Shown here in pieces: positions 57,401 to 64,000 of a stretch of DNA of 64,000 bases. Position numbers and translations under genes: made by a program. Origin of the DNA: Lithobates sylvaticus (lineage: Eukaryota > Chordata > Amphibia > Anura > Ranidae); contig CM053026.1 of NCBI GenBank assembly GCA_028564925.1, positions 131,910,150 to 131,974,149 on the forward strand, given 5' to 3'. How positions within the stretch are numbered: the stretch's first letter is position 1; the number at the start of each line of letters is the position of its first letter. The notes beneath the pieces were generated by a model. That model was not told the DNA's origin, made no database searches, and saw nothing but the letters and a program-made list of their open reading frames with translations.

Positions 57401-57643
57401 CTGGCTTACTGGGTCCTGAGGATGGATCACTGGCCAGAGCTTGCACAGTATGCAATTGAGCTACTGGCCTGTCCTGCCTCCAGCGTTCTTTCCGAACGCA
57501 CATTCAGTGCTGCTGGAGGATTTGTCACCGATCATAGGGTGCGCCAGTCCACCGCCTCGGTTGATCGACTGACCTTCATCAAAATGAATCAGTCTTGGAT
57601 CACCACCAGCTACCAGGCACCTGAGGCGGATATAACCGAATAA
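54422..57643 (+). CDS. hAT transposase with BED zinc finger, 1073 aa, uninterrupted
   Basis: It cuts out and reinserts hAT DNA, binding through the BED finger. Domains: a low-complexity N-terminus (Arg/Gly-rich 1-40, Ser-rich 70-77, acidic 151-179). The BED finger spans about 222-269 (W225, C240, C243, H264, H269). The RNase H-like core has D434 in ITADSW, D569 in VVSDNGTN, the C588-x2-H591 motif and R652-W653. A helical insertion has an acidic run (775-788). The hAT C-terminal dimerisation domain is about 990-1057, with catalytic E1025 in SSVLSERTFSAAG. All expected catalytic residues are present. The start is chosen because a decayed relative (4333, minus) begins at the same place (SGRPPR). 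It lies 10 bp after the 64-bp array and reads from the element's own TATA box. Length exceeds typical hAT transposases (600-900 aa) through low-complexity inserts. A domesticated ZBED gene is unlikely given the surrounding transposon ends. Confidence 0.95.
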   Translation: MAGRPPRGGRACRAKNTGQAGSVSSGRGRGRGRASSSARGHGTRASLFSAAGHVEPHHAEGLVEWITKPSSSSSSSLTQAQGTGRASSATPSLDPPCPPEESPELFEHSVGYMLQEDAQRFEGSDDDTQLEESGSTVPPAAAYCQVCSSGEEGGDDEVTDSTWVPEGREDEEEDEEEEDAASHVQRGRMPPGGQVEASTATVQHRRAPPVQGAASARYQKSSLVWAFFETSASDRTTAICNICLKRISRGQNISRLGTTSMTRHMATCHAARWQAHIKDPHQRTKRTSPCSSSAGISIPTTPSVLSESCSERTEGVELGVSQPSTCSTPTSDCSRQISLPQLLDRRKKYTPSHPHAQRLNASLAKLLALQLLPFQLVDSAPFREFVQCAVPQWQVPKRHFFSRKAIPSLYRHVEGNVHASLDRAVSGKVHITADSWSSRHGQGRYLSFTAHWVTLLAAGRDAGQGAVVLEVVPPPRLQNATTATGCDTPLSSTPSSSSSSSALSLEPAVLRRRTRGYASTQAKRCHAVLALVCLGDRSHTGPEVLAALQGQAERWLTPRQLKPGMVVSDNGTNLLSALRQGQLTHVPCMAHVLNLVVQRFLGRFPGLQDVLRQARKVCVHFRRSYNASARLTELQKELNLPKNRLICDMPTRWNSTLAMLQRLHTQQRAINEYLCDYGTRTGSGELVFFPPRQWSMIRDACTVLSPFEEATRMVSSDSACISDTVPLVHLLEHTLRGIMDRALEAEQRQEEEDFLASQGPLYPDSVPSVPPITQEEDEEEEEEEEKEDCVSMEVEPGTQHQQQQSFRDDVQSQQTSGLVRGWEEVAGDHVILSDPEDSGPNASANLRCMASLILQSLRKDPRVLRIKERDHYWLATLLDPRYKGKVADLILPSQREQRMRHLREALQKGLCNAFPETGRLQTPGPGRRVAEASVSSRRSGGEGGRLTDAFRQFFSPQPQGMIGSSNHRQRLIYMVQEYLGARSDLDTFPTENPLAYWVLRMDHWPELAQYAIELLACPASSVLSERTFSAAGGFVTDHRVRQSTASVDRLTFIKMNQSWITTSYQAPEADITE

Positions 57644-57751
57644 TTTTTAATGTCACATCCCTTCAAGACTGCCTATGCTGATGCTGAGTGACTGTCCTCT
57701 TATGTTCACTGACTATCCTCTTCCTCCTCCTCAATGATCCATGCCACCACA
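57644..57751 (+). other. Start of the transposase 3' untranslated region
   Basis: It has CTGAGTGACTGTCCTCTTATG and TTCACTGACTATCCTCTTCC as a short imperfect duplication. A clear AATAAA signal is not seen before the arrays. Confidence 0.5.
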
Positions 57752-58665
57752 CCAGTGCCTAAGGCACAATTTTTCAGCCCCTGTTTAACAGGGGCGTGTA
57801 CATACAATTTTTATAAAAAAATGCTTCGCAACACGTGTGACTGCTGTGCTCCAAGTACAGTATCTGTGAGGGGTTGCAGTGTTGTGGCACCAGCACCAGT
57901 GCCTAAGGCACAATTTTTCAGCCCCTGTTTAACAGGGGCGTGTACTTAAATTTTTTTTTAAAAATGCTTCGCAACACGTGTGACTGCTGTGCTCCAAGTA
58001 CAGTATCTGTGAGGGGTTGCAGTGTTGTGGCACCAGCACCAGTGCCTAAGGCACAATTTTTCAGCCCCTGTTTAACAGGGGCGGGTAATTACAATTTTTT
58101 AAAAAAATGCTTCGCAACACGTGTGACTGCTGTGCTCCAAGTACAGTATCTGTGAGGGGTTGCAGTGTTGTGGCACCAGCACCAGTGCCTAAGGCACAAT
58201 TTTTCAGCCCCTGTTTAACAGGGGCGGGTAATTACAATTTTTTAAAAAAATGCTTCGCAACACGTGTGACTGCTGTGCTCCAAGTACAGTATCTGTGAGG
58301 GGTTGCAGTGTTGTGGCACCAGCACCAGTGCCTAAGGCACAATTTTTCAGCCCCTGTTTAACAGGGGCGGGTAATTACAATTTTTTAAAAAAATGCTTCG
58401 CAACACGTGTGACTGCTGTGCTCCAAGTACAGTATCTGTGAGGGGTTGCAGTGTTGTGGCACCAGCACCAGTGCCTAAGGCACAATTTTTCAGCCCCTGT
58501 TTAACAGGGGCGGGTAATTACAATTTTTTAAAAAAATGCTTTGCAACACGTGTGACTGCTGTGCTCCAAGTACAGTATCTGTGAGGGGTTGCAGTGTTGT
58601 GGCACCAGCACCAGTGCCTAAGGCACAATTTTTCAGCCCCTGTTTAACAGGGGCGGGTAATTACA
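57752..58665 (+). repeat. Array of 143-bp units, each with a hairpin
   Basis: Six units with constant 143-bp spacing (ATGCTTCGCAACACG at 57821, 57964, 58107, 58250, 58393, and 58536 with one change) and a partial seventh. Each unit holds CCCCTGTTTAACAGGGG, a short perfect stem-loop, plus an A-run and CTGTGCTCCAAGTACAGTAT. Units are nearly identical, so the array is recent. Identical 63-71-codon frames arise once per unit and are by-products. Confidence 0.93.
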
Positions 58666-59455
58666 AATCTTGATCTAATAGTTCACAGCAGGGCCCATTC
58701 CTGCGCCCACCAAGAGTAACTATGAGGGCCTACAGTCTTGTGGCAACACCGTCCACCACCACCGCCAAAGGCCCAATTTTTCTGCCCTGTTCATCAGGTG
58801 CTTGCAATTACAAATCTTGATCTAATAACACACAGCAGGGCCCATTCCTGCGCCCACCAAGAGTAACTGTGAGAGCTTACAGTCTTGTGGCAACACCGTC
58901 CACCACCACCGCCAAAGGCCCAATTTTTCTGCCCTGTTCATCAGGTGCTTGCAATTACAAATCTTGATCTAATAACTCACAGCAGGGCCCATTCTTGCGC
59001 CCACCAAGAGTAACTGTGAGAGCTTACAGTCTTGTGGCAACACCGTCCACCACCACCGCCAAAGGCCCAATTTTTCTGCCCTGTTCATCAGGTGCTTGCA
59101 ATTACAAATCTTGATCTAATAACTCACAGCGGGGCCCATTCTTGCACCCACCAAGAGTAACTGTGAGAGCTTACAGTCTTGTGGCAACACCGTCCACCAC
59201 CACCGCCAAAGGCCCAATTTTTCTGCCCTGTTCATCAGGTGCTTGCAATTACAAATCTTGATCTAATAACTCACAGTAGGGCCCATTCCTGCGCCCACCA
59301 AGAGTAACTGTGAGAGCTTACAGTCTTGTGGCAACACCGTCCACCACCACCACCACCCCCCCAATTTTTCTGCCCTGTTCAACAGGTGCATGCAATTACA
59401 AATCTTGATCTATTAACTCACAGCAGGGCCCATTCCTGTGCCCACCAGTCTTGTG
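58666..59455 (+). repeat. Array of 147-bp units related to the 143-bp array
   Basis: Units start at TCTTGATCTAATA at 58668, 58815, 58962, 59109, 59256 and 59403, an exact 147-bp spacing. Each has AGCAGGGCCCATTC, CCAAGAGTAACTGTGAGAGC, CACCGTCCACCACCACC and CAATTTTTCTGCCCTGTTCA. The last phrase resembles CAATTTTTCAGCCCCTGTTT of the 143-bp unit, so both arrays probably derive from one ancestral segment. Confidence 0.92.
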
Positions 59456-60306
59456 GCTACACCAACATCTAATAGGGCAAATTTCTGCAGAGTATATACG
59501 CCAGGCCCCTACTTTCAAACATCCAACTTACAAACGACTCCTACTTGCAAATGGAAAGAGAAAACAGGAAGTGAGAGGAAATCTACCCCTAGGAAGGGAA
59601 ATTCTATCCTGTTAGATTTAATTTGGGAAAAAGGTATTTCCTCTCTACTGATACTTTATCACCAATCCTTGTTTCAATTAAAACCCCACTTTTTCCAAAA
59701 ACATTTGTCATTGGGACGGAAAGTGAGGTGACATGTTCTGAACAGATGTGCAAAGACAGCAAATGTTACAGGGGTGATAACCCCTCCCTATGTTCTCCAA
59801 AAAGCTTAAAAATAGATTTTTTTGGGATGGAGCTACACTTCATAATGTACCTGTTCAGATTCTACTTAAGAACAAACCTAAAGCCGCAAGTGGTTTTAAA
59901 TGGCTTCTTTTTTTCCTTTAAAAATGTCATTTTGTGCAAGGACAGTTCTAAACACGGGAAACACATGCCACTTCACAGGCATACTTTAGACACCCCCCAG
60001 GTACCATATTTAAAGGAAAATTTCACTTTTTTTTTTTCACTTTATGCATCATTAAAATGACTGCTCCCGAAAAAACGTTAGTTTTTAAAAGTTCTTTTTG
60101 CATTGATATATGTCCCCTGGGGCAGGACCCGGGTCCCCAAACCTGTTTTATGACATTAACATGCATATTGGCCGTTGTAATTAGCACTTTTGATTTCGAA
60201 CGTTCGCGTCCATTATAACGTATAGGGTTCGAAAATTTGCGCGAACTTTCAGTCGGTTCGAAGGTTCTGGTGCGAACCGAACCCGGGGGTGTTCGGCTCA
60301 TCCCTA
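59456..60306 (+). other. Right subterminal region of the 11-kb hAT
   Basis: After 59880 this matches the inverted 27545-27990 and 540-950 regions and the direct 30880-31258 region. Shared landmarks are GGACAGTTCTAAACACGGGAA, GACACCCCCCAGGTA, a GGGGCAGGACCCGGGTCCCC segment and TTCGAACGTTCGCG. Near the end, GGTTCG.AGGTT.TGG..CGAACC gives weak inverted motifs. No hairpin set like that at the left end is present. The 145-codon frame at 59623-60060 has no known domain. Confidence 0.75.
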
Positions 60307-60314
60307 ATCACTAT
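60307..60314. repeat. Right 8-bp target duplication, ATCACTAT
   Basis: It matches 49214-49221 exactly. Confidence 0.95.
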
Positions 60315-60359
60315 TATGCTTAACAACATTTGAGGTAAGATAGGAGACTTATTGGAGAT

Positions 60360-60568
60360 TAGGGATGAGCTCAGGCGTGTTCGCATGGTCCACGTGCAGA
60401 GCCTGCCAGGAAGTCGGCGCAGCGCTGCGCTAATCTCAGACAGTGAGACATTGCCCGATCTCTGCAGCCGCGCATCGGGCAATATCTCACTGCCTGTGAT
60501 TAGCGTTGCACCGTCTTCCTGACGGGCTCTGCACGTGGACCATGTGAACACGCCGGAGCTCATCCTTA
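60360..60568. mobile_element. 209-bp palindromic hAT miniature element
   Basis: TAGGGATGAGCTC (60360) and GAGCTCATCCTTA (60568) are inverted termini with one change. TTGGAGAT flanks it exactly at 60352-60359 and 60569-60576. Most of it folds on itself (GGTCCACGTGCAGAGCC with GGCTCTGCACGTGGACC, and TTGCCCGAT with ATCGGGCAA). The termini and duplication pattern match the 11-kb element's family. It sits 46 bp beyond that element's right flank duplication. Confidence 0.9.
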
Positions 60569-60576
60569 TTGGAGAT

Positions 60577-62033
60577 GTATGGTTCTCTCTTCAATAGACA
60601 TGTAGACATTTATTGTGATAGGGAGATGTAAAGACCAATTATTTAACTTTAAAACCCAATTATTAGTGCTTTAAAGCAGAAAGCAAAGGCTGCATAAGAT
60701 TGGGTCTGAGCAATCAACCACAGAACCTGATTATCATATACAATACAGAGCACCCAAAGTTTTGGAGTTTCAAAGGTACTCTACAAGGTTAAGAGCATAC
60801 CTCCTTTTATTATCTTCTGGCTGTATACATAAGTGGTGACAGATTTTGAGTTTGTAGAACTGACTGGGCCTGTACAGTAATTAGCAGAAATGACATGGAT
60901 TATTGCAAATGTTATCTTTTATCTCGAAGAATGTAAGTATGTACATTATTGGACATCTAAGAAAGGGTAAAGCAATGGTGTATTTAAAACATCCTTGGGT
61001 TAAAGGGTTAAGGGACACAATTATTGTTTGTATCTGTAAATTGTATGAGATACCAGCAGTGTATGGCTATACCTACAAAAATTAACTGAATAATGAGTGC
61101 CAAACTTTTCCGGTGAATACGTTTTCTACTTTCACACAGAGTATGGAAAATGGATTGAGAAGTAAAAAAAAAAAAAAACAGCTTGAATTATTCTGTAGTG
61201 GGATTACTGTCAAGAATTTTGCTGTGTGCAGAAAAGATATAACTCTTCAGGATCAGAACTTACCTGAAACATCTGCAGTTCTGAGACACATCTGAAATGT
61301 TCCCATATATATTGTGATTGTTATTATGCATTCCTCACTCCAGCTCCAAATAACTGTTCGCTATTCAGGCTGCTACATAGCTCCAGGTAAGATTTACTGT
61401 TTTTTCAGAGTGCAAAAGTTAACCTGTAGAAAACAACAAAACAAGCCTTTTATAAGTTTAAAAAGTTGTAGCTGTTGTTCAATACTCATAATCGCAAAGT
61501 AGAACCCATTTAGCACGTATATTGGGTGGAATTAGATAAGCAGGTTCACGCTAATTGCATTTTGATCCGCTGTTTACATTACCTGTGAGTGATTGCTGTT
61601 AATTGCATTCGTTTCAGGTGATGGTATCTTGTATTGGCTGGAATGCAACGGCTCATTCCAAAATCAATATGGCTGAGGAAATCTTGTGTAGAATTTGTCT
61701 ACAATTTATCTTGTTTGCAACACTCCTATGTAGATAAATCCAGAGTCTAACCATATGCTTGTTAGTAATTATTATTATACATATATATTTTTTATATATA
61801 TATTTATAATTTTTTTTATTATAGTTTGGATTTGATTTACCGGTAATTGCAATTTTCTAAATTTATAAACTTTAGAAATTATGTTTCAATACTTTATTTT
61901 TTACTTTTTACATTTAAGCCCAAATCAGGGTTCAGGAGACCCCTCCCCCTTCCTACAGATTTGCTCTTGTCCCCGTTTTAGAGCACCCCTGACCTTTTTG
62001 CCAAACAATCTGTTGTGTCTTCTATCTGGTTGC
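60577..62033. other. AT-rich DNA without recognised genes
   Basis: No domains, arrays or paired termini were seen. A TA-rich patch lies at 61770-61812. Frames reach only about 60 codons. Confidence 0.45.
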
Positions 62034-62371
62034 TTGATGTCAAAGGTGTACAAAGGGGGGTGACCAAATGCGCAAACCAACAAGGGAAAAGATTAATAAA
62101 AGATAAAAATAAATAAATAAATAACAACAAATGCCGCAGCCACCATTAAAGTGTTCCCACACCAATAGAGATAATAAAATAGTAAAAAATGTGGCGTTTG
62201 CAAATACTAAAGGATACCACTCCAAGGGGAATCTCCAACAAGGATGGCTCCAAAAAAGCGTTAATTCTTAGATGCTTTTTTGGAGCCATCCTTGTTGGAG
62301 ATTCCCCTTGGAGTGGTATCCTTTAGTATTTGCAAGCGCCACATTTTTTACTATTTTATTGATGTCAAAGG
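62034..62371. mobile_element. Hairpin-bearing insertion flanked by 13-bp direct repeats
   Basis: TTGATGTCAAAGG occurs exactly at 62034-62046 and 62359-62371. Between them, 62173-62358 is almost entirely a palindrome with arms of about 87 bp (GGAGATTCCCCTTGGAGTGG and its inverse) and a loop near 62258-62272. An (ATAA)n tract at 62107-62123 lies on the left. A 13-bp duplication plus a simple tract suggests insertion by a retrotransposition mechanism. An outer short match, CACCAATAGAGA with TCTCTATTGGTG (62158 and 62380), extends the symmetry past the direct repeat. Confidence 0.65.
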
Positions 62372-62555
62372 ACCTCTTTCTCTATTGGTGGGATGACCCT
62401 ATATACTTAAGAACTCACCTATGAGCACAGGACCGACCTCCTTGAACTCGCAGGGAGTGGGCTCCTTCACCCCTTAAGAGGAGTGGCACCGGAACATTGA
62501 GGTGATGAGCCTGCACAGAACTTATGGTAAGTATTGCTGCCAAAACAATTTGTTT
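62372..62555. other. Short spacer, no feature
   Basis: No coding or repeat feature is recognised apart from the short outer match to 62158-62170. Confidence 0.5.
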
Positions 62556-63086
62556 TTAAAGCGGTTCTGCACTGCTTTTTTTTGTTTTTTTTTTGGGGGG
62601 GGGGGATATGCCAAGGCCATCTAGCTAAATTGGGGAACTCACCTGTTCCATCCGCAGCCGGTTTTCCTCCGATAAAATTCTTTATATTCTTCTTTTCTGC
62701 TGGGGGCCATCTTGCCTGTGGGCATGTGAAACCCCACAGGCACTTTAGATGGCCCGGCATGCACCGCCGTTACTGCGCCGAGCTCGCGCGTGCGCAGTAA
62801 CGGCACACCTGCCAACATCTCGCGAGATTTCGGAAGATATGTCCGAAATATCGCGAGATTTCGGAAGATGCCCGCACAGACTCCTGGGATCAATGACACC
62901 AGATCCCAGGAGACAGTGCGGCGTGACGAGGATCCCCGCACAGACCCCGCCCACCCCCGAAGAGACAGAAGACAGGAAGTCATCGATTACAAGGTAAGTG
63001 AAAAAAACACATTTCATTTAGTACTCTTTGCCTGATTTGGAAGGCAAAGAGATTTATTAAATGAAATGTGTGCAGAACCGCTTTAA
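62556..63086. mobile_element. TTAA-flanked miniature element (TTAAAGCGGTTCTGCAC type)
   Basis: TTAAAGCGGTTCTGCAC (62556) and GTGCAGAACCGCTTTAA (63086) are inverted termini with one mismatch and TTAA outermost. The middle has GCGCGTGCGCAGTAACGGC, CTCGCGAGATTTCGGAAGAT repeated twice (about 62819 and 62849), and GACTCCTGGGATC/GATCCCAGGAGAC as a hairpin. It is related to 39805-40358. The low divergence of its ends suggests it is younger than that copy. Confidence 0.9.
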
Positions 63087-63819
63087 TATTATTTACGAGT
63101 TCCTTGGAAAGGTGAGATGGGGGAAGGTCACACCTATGTGGATGGGACTTAGGGGCCCTAGTGCGGACAAGTGGAACTGCACTCACTAATGCCTCAACCC
63201 AAAGTAGGGAGCTGTGAGAGTCAACATTAACAGATCTCCAGAATTTAGAAGTGAGCTGCAACTGCACTGTTAACTTGTTGAAATCTGTGGCTGATTTCAT
63301 TACACTGATCACACTGCACACTGCAGACGCACTCTGTTAAAGGACACCACTTCCCAGGTGTGAAGCATTTAGGGACCAGTACTCCTGAGCCTGTGCCAGT
63401 CTCCACCAATCCAGCAGTAATGTCACCTTTCTCCCAGTAACTAATCCCATTGATGCTCTGGAATATAGGAAACATTCTCTTTCCTTCTCCAACCACCATA
63501 CTTGCTCTTATTCTGCCAAGGAACCTCATACATCTCTCCCGTGACCCCAGGCTGGTTCCTTGATCCAGTGTAAAAAGTGCGGAACCAGACACTAGTGGAG
63601 GGGGTTATGTGCTTGGCACATTTTTATTGGGGTTTATTACTGCTTTACAACTTACTATACAGGAGAGTTTAGAAACTGGACTTACACATACCATAAGCTG
63701 GTACACCATTCCATGATTTAAAAAAGTAAATATCCAGATTACTTCAGCAAAGGGCAACAGAAAACTCAGAAAACAGCACTAATGTTTATGCTCATTGTAG
63801 CCTGAAACCGTCTAACATC
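63087..63819. other. No gene recognised
   Basis: Mixed sequence. A 115-codon minus-strand frame (63245-63592) has no known motif. No paired termini were found. Confidence 0.4.
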
Positions 63820-64000
63820 CAGGGCCGTCTTTAAGGCAGGGCAAAAGGGGCAGCTGCCCTGGGCCCACTCATTGTTGTGGGGCCCAAAGCAGCTGCCCCT
63901 TGCGCCTACGCTGCCTGAAAATAGTTGATAAGTGGATTCAGGAGGGCCCAAGAAAATGTTTTGCCCAGGGTCCAATCAGTATTGTGTGGTGAATCTCGAT
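63820..64000 (+). mobile_element. Start of a hAT-type repeat cut by the window edge
   Basis: CAGGGCCGTCTTTAAGGCAG (63820) is the type of terminus seen in many short hAT repeats. GGGGCAGCTGCCCTGGGCCC follows, mirrored by GGGGCCCAAAGCAGCTGCCCC. The second end may lie near GCCCAGGGTCC (63963) or beyond the window. Confidence 0.5.

Larger units (their letters stand above)
49222..60306 (+). mobile_element. Complete, apparently intact 11.1-kb autonomous hAT transposon
   Basis: Termini are TAGGGATGGGCC (49222) and GGCTCATCCCTA (60306), with exact ATCACTAT duplications outside. Order: hairpin-rich left end, TATA box, about 64-bp repeat array, 1073-codon transposase, 143-bp and 147-bp arrays, right subterminal region. 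Length is far above the usual 2.5-5 kb of hAT elements, because of the three arrays (about 6.4 kb together). Perfect target duplications, an uninterrupted transposase and homogeneous arrays all suggest a young insertion. Shorter relatives with the same ends occur in this window, so the element heads a family. Activity is inferred, not shown. Confidence 0.93.

Noticed and set aside
54422-57643. Host ZBED-type domesticated gene
   Set aside because: The frame lies between matching terminal inverted repeats with an exact target duplication, and all catalytic residues are kept, so an ordinary transposase is the simpler reading.
57734-58584. Five near-identical 63-71-codon frames in a row
   Set aside because: There is one per 143-bp unit, so they come from the array and are not a gene family.
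49690-59455. Regular direct repeats resembling a CRISPR array
   Set aside because: The repeats are contiguous or nearly so, lack unique spacers and cas genes, and lie in a eukaryotic transposon.
63245-63592. 115-codon minus-strand frame
   Set aside because: No recognisable motif, no splice context and no neighbouring support.

Overview
This is repeat-dense, intron-like vertebrate DNA. It is most likely from an anuran amphibian, and a ranid frog is my best guess. The guess rests on the mix of families: L1/Tx1-type LINE, Penelope/Neptune-type element, hAT, piggyBac, Tc1 and Harbinger, plus short repeats I associate from memory with ranid genomes. I find no convincing host gene, no tRNA or rRNA, no CRISPR array and no bacterial feature. 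Nearly every recognisable feature is a transposable element, and many are nested.

The centrepiece is one complete hAT transposon of about 11.1 kb at 49222-60306. It has TAGGGATG/CATCCCTA termini and a perfect 8-bp target duplication (ATCACTAT). Its left end carries five consecutive hairpins followed by a TATA box. A 4.7-kb array of about 64-bp repeats comes next, then a 1073-codon uninterrupted transposase frame (BED finger, RNase H-like core and hAT C-terminal domain all present). Two downstream arrays of 143-bp and 147-bp units and a right subterminal region complete it. Relatives lie elsewhere: a 2.8-kb non-autonomous copy (27545-30351) built mostly of a 2.1-kb inverted repeat, end fragments at 540-950, 5799-6202 and 30360-31258, a 209-bp miniature element at 60360-60568, and a decayed transposase at 2330-4333.

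Region by region. 0-6 kb: hAT-derived debris and a TTAA-flanked miniature element. 7.8-9.4 kb: a Tc1 element made of two inverted 3' halves. 11-17.5 kb: old repeats, a Harbinger-type miniature element and a broken piggyBac transposase. 17.5-18.7 kb: a short hAT with an inner minisatellite and palindrome. 20-27.4 kb: nested TTAA elements. 27.5-31.3 kb: hAT copies. 31.3-37.7 kb: a dead L1/Tx1-type LINE carrying three insertions, one with a clean CTAG duplication. 38-49 kb: a minisatellite, TTAA miniature elements and a Penelope-like element. 49.2-60.3 kb: the complete hAT. 60.3-64 kb: miniature elements and a hairpin insertion.

The families work as autonomous/non-autonomous sets. The 11-kb hAT is a plausible transposase source for the other TAGGGATG elements. 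A piggyBac-type transposase, not necessarily the broken one here, presumably moved the TTAA elements. All coordinates were read by eye. Ends flanked by target duplications are base-accurate; others are approximate.
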